From Silene conica (taxonomy: Eukaryota; Streptophyta; Magnoliopsida; Caryophyllales; Caryophyllaceae), in assembly GCA_029255685.2 (NCBI GenBank), contig CM055313.2, positions 75,184,641 to 75,248,640 on the forward strand: a stretch of 64,000 nucleotides of DNA. The letters run 5' to 3'. Below the pieces are notes generated by a model. The model saw nothing but the letters and a program-made list of their open reading frames with translations. It had not been told where the DNA came from and did no database searches. The position numbers and the translations under genes are program-made. Shown here one piece after another: positions 58,666 through 64,000 of this stretch (position 1 is the first letter of the stretch; each line of letters starts with the position of its first letter).

Positions 58666-59269
58666 TGACGGACATTATCTGTCATAAACTGAAAAAGGAT
58701 AATGCCTACCCACAACAAAGCAAGCGGGAGGACAAATGGGAGAAAATGAAGCATCTCATGGGTTTGTCACTTGCATTTTTGTGAGAGAGAAACTATTGTT
58801 ATTAGAAATCGAGAGGGGAGAAATTTATAAAGTAAATCGTTGTATTATAAAAATCATTTGTTCGTGTCCCAGAATGAATACAAAGGTACTATGTTTATAA
58901 TAATACTTCAAATATCTAAAGTATATCGCAATATAATATAACCAATATCGCACTATAATATAACTGATTCTGATACGATATTATTCCGATTACGGTATAT
59001 TTTTTTGATAATCGTTCGTGCCTCTAACTATTACAATTGAGGTGTATATATAATACTACCAAATCAGATAATATCGCTATCAAATATAATTTATTCTAGA
59101 AAATCATAATATTATTCTATACGATATATTACGATACCGTATTTCTTAATTGTGAATATGTCGATATCTTGACATATCCTGATATCTCATAACAGGTTTA
59201 AACACGAGTCTCCCTATTTGATTACACAAAAAGGGAATACGTTGCCAATGGTGGAGTCTATTGGTCGTC
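58666..59269. other. Intergenic DNA, no gene
   Basis: AT-rich. The first ~130 bp (GTGACGGACATT..., GTGAGAGAG) resemble a MITE seen elsewhere in the window, but no ends could be fixed. Confidence 0.45.
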
Positions 59270-60025
59270 CTCTTTGAACTTCTGCAAAACAAAATATTAT
59301 AGTCCAAAATTAGATAGATGGAATTATAGGCACTAAAAATTTATTTAAGTGTCGAAAATACAAATGAATTGAATTGAGTTAATAAAAACTAAATTACTCA
59401 ATTTAATTATCTCTATCCCTTTTCAAATTAAATTTGGGTCATTCTGAGCTATTTGGGTCCAAACAGAAGCCAAATTCATCGTAAACAAGCCGAAATGGGC
59501 CTGAAGCCCAAAAGCCCACTGAAGCCCAAACTTTTCTCTATAAATAGAGCGAAGTTTGTTCAAAACAAAAAAGAGAAAACGGGAAGAAAACTCGAAGAAA
59601 AGAAAAGCTCTAGAATTCTCTCTGAAAATCTCGTGAAATTCATCGTAAGCAGTCAACAAGCACAAAAAATTCGTGCCGCCTGCGCAAGAAAACTCAAACA
59701 CTCAAACTCGAATATTCAAACATTCAAACTCGAATATTCAAACATTCAAACATTCAAGAGAGATTCAAGTCGTTCGACCCTCTCGAGAATACAAGTCAAC
59801 GTGACGCGTAGAGTGCATCCACCCTCTACACGCGACCCCCCCCTTCAACAAACACGCACGCGCACCCCTTAAGTGGATCGTGCACGTGTAACCTGTTTAT
59901 TTAGTTAGAATCAGAGGATTATTAGAGATTGTACACGAAATTTTCTGATATTAATAAATAAAAACTCATTTTGTTTCTGTGTTCTGTATTTCATTTATCG
60001 TAATACAAAATCCGTCGTTACACGA
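59270..60025 (+). mobile_element. LTR-like promoter segment, probable solo or relic LTR
   Basis: A clear TATA element TCTATAAATAGAG (59536-59548) is preceded by repeated GAAGCCCAAA words. It is followed by short tandem AACTCGAATATTCAAACATT repeats (59702-59757) and an AATAAATAAAAACTC stretch near 59952 like a U5/polyadenylation region. The organisation is that of an LTR, but I cannot define either end or a target duplication. The open frame at 59453-59872 is not convincing. Confidence 0.4.
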
Positions 60026-61032
60026 ATTTTTATATATAAGATCCATAGTATGACCTAAAATATCCAAGAACTCTACCTAGGATTGCAATATAAGCTTTAA
60101 GGTAGTTTTTTTTAGTTTGGACAAAACTTAGCTGAAATTCTCAAAGGATTCAGGTTCAAGCCTTTGATCCCTAAGAGCAACAAACTTGTAAAGTGTTTAT
60201 TGCTTGAAATTATACCTTCTAGATTTCAATCATGTCATTCTAATTAGGTGGCTTACCTGGAATATGTGGCTTCCAGGCTATCACATATATTCGAGGGTTT
60301 ACCTCTAGTGTACATCAAAAGTAACACATTTACGACTGATCGGGATAGTCGGGTACCCAAATCAAAGATAAATTACCTTAATCTTGGTTAACAAATGAAT
60401 GTAGTAAGGTAGGGGTCAACCATACTTTGACTATTTCTGACGGAAAATCCACACGGTCATACCCTGTACAAATCATAAAATATCATTATAACACATTCTT
60501 AATACTCTTACTATGTAAAACTCCTTAATTACCCACTAATGACCCATCTCAACGTACAAGGTGCAAGAAATGAAGAGCAAGGTGAGTAATCCTCTAAACC
60601 AAGCTTGAATCTCATTATCAAACGGTGTTTGTGAGGGTTTTAGAGAGAAGGGAGATAATTTGGAGTGAGAAAGAATAGTAAGATAAAATGATTTAGGATA
60701 AGGTCACGAAATAAGCCTTATTGGGTACTACCCTCAGTCTACAAGTCCACTCGATCGAGTGCCACTCACTCGGTCGATTACCTGCCCACTCAGCCAAGCG
60801 CAACCCACTCAGCCAAGCGCAATCTACACGGTCGAGTACTCGGTCGAGTGGAGCACACTTGGTCCACTATGACCTATACGCTGTCCACTGCGCTTTCACT
60901 AGGTCCAGTCTAAGTTTCACTTGGTATAGTGCACGGTTAACCCTTACTCCTGAGTAGTCACTCGTCGAGTCCGTGAGTCCTCTCACACATCCTAAGGTTT
61001 CTTTACGAGTCCCAAAATATTTGGGCATTACA
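60026..61032 (-). mobile_element. LTR fragment ending TGTAATGCCC (minus)
   Basis: The right edge GGGCATTACA (61023-61032) is the start of a minus-strand LTR of the same general type as 171-3002. A cluster of CTCGATCGAGT/CGGTCGAG words lies at 60745-60860. The left edge is undefined. Confidence 0.45.
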
Positions 61033-61197
61033 ATTTGCCTTTATTTTTGTTTCAACTTCATTCATTATTTGTTTCATCGGTTAATACAAACATCGTTTGC
61101 ACCATAGAACCTCGTCCTGAATTGCACTCCAATTGTAATAGGGAACTCTGTTACGAATATAGAATAGAGATTGAATAATAAGAGGGAATTGATTATT

Positions 61198-61708
61198 CAC
61201 TACAAAACATTGCTGCATTTGCGACGGACAGTTCCGTCGCAAACAATAAGAAATCCGTCGCAAAAGACTCATTTGCGGCGGATTTGCGACAGACAGCCCC
61301 TGTCGCTTATTTTTGTCGCAAATTGAAATTTAGCGACGAAATTGTCCGTCGCAAATATTTGCGACGGAATGGTCAAAGTTTGCGACGGAATTTCCGTCGC
61401 AAGCCTTGACTGACTTTGACTCTCTGGTCAAGGTCAGTCAACCTTTGCGACAGAATTTCCGTCGCAAATTAGGACATTTCCGTCGCAAATTCCTGTACGT
61501 TTTTCCGGTTTCAGCTGTTTTTTCTGCTCCCCATTTCAGCTAAATGACTTATTTTACCCATTTCTAAACTCTCCCAAACCTGCATATTTCAGCCAAAACA
61601 ACCCAGCAGCAAAGAACTTGTTCGAGACAAGGTTTTTAAAAGGTCTTTTCATAACTAAAATTAAGGTTTTACATACGTTCATTCAACTTAAAAATAAAAC
61701 TAAGCATT
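61198..61708. mobile_element. CACTA transposon terminus
   Basis: Starts CACTACAAAACATTGC and carries at least ten subterminal TTTGCGACGGA or TCCGTCGCAAA words in both orientations up to about 61500. This is the usual structure of En/Spm-type ends, where the transposase binds subterminal repeats. It is cut at 61709 by an LTR; the other end is not in the window. Confidence 0.8.
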
Positions 61709-64000
61709 TGTAACACCCTCATTTACCTAGGAGCCTGAACTAGGTCTTCCAGAGTAAATAGGATTGTTACCATCCTGGATAAACTAGGGTAGTAGATAAT
61801 CACAGTGAAAGAAACACAGTACTTAAATATAAATGATTAAACTGATACTATTACAAGGCATAGTCTAAAAGACTTCCAAAACAACTGAAATAAAATAAGT
61901 GTTCAACTATGAAAAAGTAAGTGATCTAATAGCTAGGTAGGTCTAGTCCATGTCTCTCCTCGATGCCCAGTCCTAGTCCACCTGTCTCTGACCTGAAAGA
62001 TCTACTCCCCATTCCGGATCACTGTAGGTGAGCACGAATACACTGTCAACCTCGCGGTTGAGTAGGATAGCACAATATATAAAAAGAAAGCAACAATGTA
62101 ACAATATGCAAATGCTTATGACATGATTGAGCTCAACCATCATCTTATTCTCAAACCCTTGCACCAACCCATACCGAAACTCCCGGCAGAGTATAGTCGG
62201 CCGTCGCCGAACACCAGCATAACAGCTGAGGTCACCAGGTCTAGTCTTGCAGAACTAGCTTGGGCCCAATAATATCTCGTAATCTCAATTCCGTATCCCA
62301 TGCATATGCCATGCTTATGAATGCAATATAAAAATGTTCAACCAATATATATAATTCTCATAATAATCATACTTGAATCCACAACATACAATATACACAT
62401 CCATTCATAACACATCATAGATCATGGTACAGTGTATCCTACCTGGAATAGCAAGTCTGAAAATAAGTAGACACCGTCTAGAAGTATTCCACCTCGAATT
62501 CCGTTCCTATAAATGTTACTTAATATTAAAAGCTATTCATACAATACATGTTACAACTAATCATAAACTCACGAAACATAGACTTACTAAATATAGTCTT
62601 ACTAAATATGGATTTACTAAATATAGCACACGATCAACTATTCAATTATTACTATGTAATAACATATACGACTCGTTTAACGATACTACTCATATTCTCA
62701 ATAATAATAATATAAATATAAACATTAACAATATTCCTCTTAATAAAATAACAATAACACCAAAATATACTATCATACAATTATTGAAATCTAGTGATAA
62801 AGCACCCTTAATAATTAATAACAATAACAATAATAATCATAACAACAACAACAAAATACACTTCAACAATTACCATGAATACTAATAATCATAATTAAAA
62901 TAATAATAATAATAATAATAATATTAGTAATAATAATAATAATAATAATAATAATACACTATTAATAATTAATAAGTAACAAACAAACAGCCCATCAACA
63001 CGTATCATCACGCCCAAAACGAACAGCGCAGTAATTTCGCGAAAACCCGAAACAGACCGTTACCACCATGACAACCACCGCCCCTAGCACCAACCGTAGC
63101 CTCTGGCTTCCTAACTGGCACCACGTCACCAGGCTCGCCTCTGAGCCGCGGTGGTTCCAGGGAGGGAGTCAGTGGCCATCGAATACCACCCACGACACCA
63201 CAAAACCGTTCACAACCCAGCTACACCAATAACACTGTTTATAAACGTGACTGACACCCCAAACGAATTTCGCTATCACACCGACACTACACACCCTAAA
63301 CCACCGTGACATCAACCACCCTACCACCCTGACTTCCCTCTATAACTAGACCTTAAAACCTAGAACCCTCGTGATAAAAAACTGCATCGAAACCTAACAG
63401 AAAAACCATACGTGACACATACTGTTATGACAACTTCAGAAAACGTGAACGACACAGCCACTAAAACGGCCTTCGAGGGTGGTCCTAGACGGTCAAAGAC
63501 ACCAAGGCTAGGGTTAAAACACAACTACTATCATCATAGAACATAAATACACAAAGAAACATAACCAAAACTATGATTACATGATTGAAATAACGAATAG
63601 AAAAATGAACAGAAACTGGAAAAACAGAGAATAAGTGATGAGTACCCGTTTTCAGATGCAAAACGAACCGCCTAGACCCACCCTAAACCACCAAGTGATC
63701 CCTACTCCTTGTACCCAGAGGTGACGACAGTGTGTGTATGAGAGAGAGAGACGTTGTAGGTCTAGGGTTAGGGTTACGAGAGGGTTTATAAGGAGTGGCA
63801 GATAGATTTTGTTGAGGTTTGGGCAGCATGGGTTTTTGAGCGTGTGGTGTTATAAAGTTGGGCTTCCAGCCTTGACACGCATCTCGAGGCCCACACTCAT
63901 ACTTAAACGCGGTTTCGTTACTCATTCGCATACTCGACCCCTTACTAACACATGTAATACTTATTCCATAATTTAATTATCGATTACTAACATTTAACAA
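61709..64000 (-). mobile_element. Partial long LTR
   Basis: Starts TGTAACACCCTC on plus, directly after the CACTA fragment. Its order of sequence blocks parallels the plus-strand reading of 171-3002, so it is probably a minus-oriented LTR seen from its 3' end. There is no primer site beside it (GCATT precedes it), which suggests a solo LTR. The other end is beyond 64000. Open frames inside are low-complexity. Confidence 0.55.
62692..62960. repeat. AT-rich microsatellite region (AAT)n
   Basis: Long runs of AAT/ATA trinucleotides with interruptions, densest at 62895-62958. The 153-codon open frame over it is Asn/Ile-rich translation of the repeat. Confidence 0.9.

Noticed and set aside
59453-59872. 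139-codon basic open frame downstream of a TATA box
   Set aside because: It starts upstream of the TATA element, is rich in simple repeats and lies in LTR-like sequence.
62424-62885. 153-codon open frame
   Set aside because: Asn/Ile/Thr low-complexity translation of AAT-rich microsatellite DNA within an LTR.

Overview
The window is plant nuclear DNA. It is AT-rich, with one conserved intron-rich gene, one intron-containing nuclear tRNA gene, and otherwise transposable elements of nearly every plant class. It looks like a eudicot, but I cannot place the family from sequence alone.

Layout. 1-3002: end of a minus-strand LTR element with a 2.8-kb LTR full of hairpin arrays, inserted into an older Athila-type element. 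3003-12196: the rest of that plus-strand Athila-type element (decayed pol, a second broken ORF, long 3' region, 3' LTR). 12197-13844: flank with two MITEs. 13845-23272: a chromovirus-type Ty3/gypsy locus arranged LTR / flank / LTR-gag-pol-LTR / same flank again. 23868-31432: a 13-exon gene for an RFWD3-like RING-WD40 ubiquitin ligase, with a probable 3'UTR intron. 33040-33125: tRNA-Tyr on the minus strand. 33631-39116: a probable Helitron holding a 1.19-kb tandem array. 39117-48455: AT-rich DNA with a second probable Helitron, Stowaway-type MITEs, a palindromic TRIM dimer and a Mutator-type element. 48461-58660: a minus-strand copia element carrying two later gypsy insertions, one of them a very young Athila-type element with gag and protease but no polymerase. 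58661-64000: LTR fragments, a CACTA terminus and the start of another long LTR.

The only cellular functions supported are the ubiquitin ligase and the tRNA. The most unusual signals are structural: short hairpins whose stems change on both sides while loops or cores stay constant. They occur in the 3'UTR of the young Athila-type element, next to its polypurine tract and that of its older relative, and as arrays inside the first LTR. Other notable items are a palindromic TRIM dimer sharing one target-site duplication, and a chromovirus locus that appears to record an LTR-LTR unequal crossover. All covariation was judged by eye and needs computational testing.
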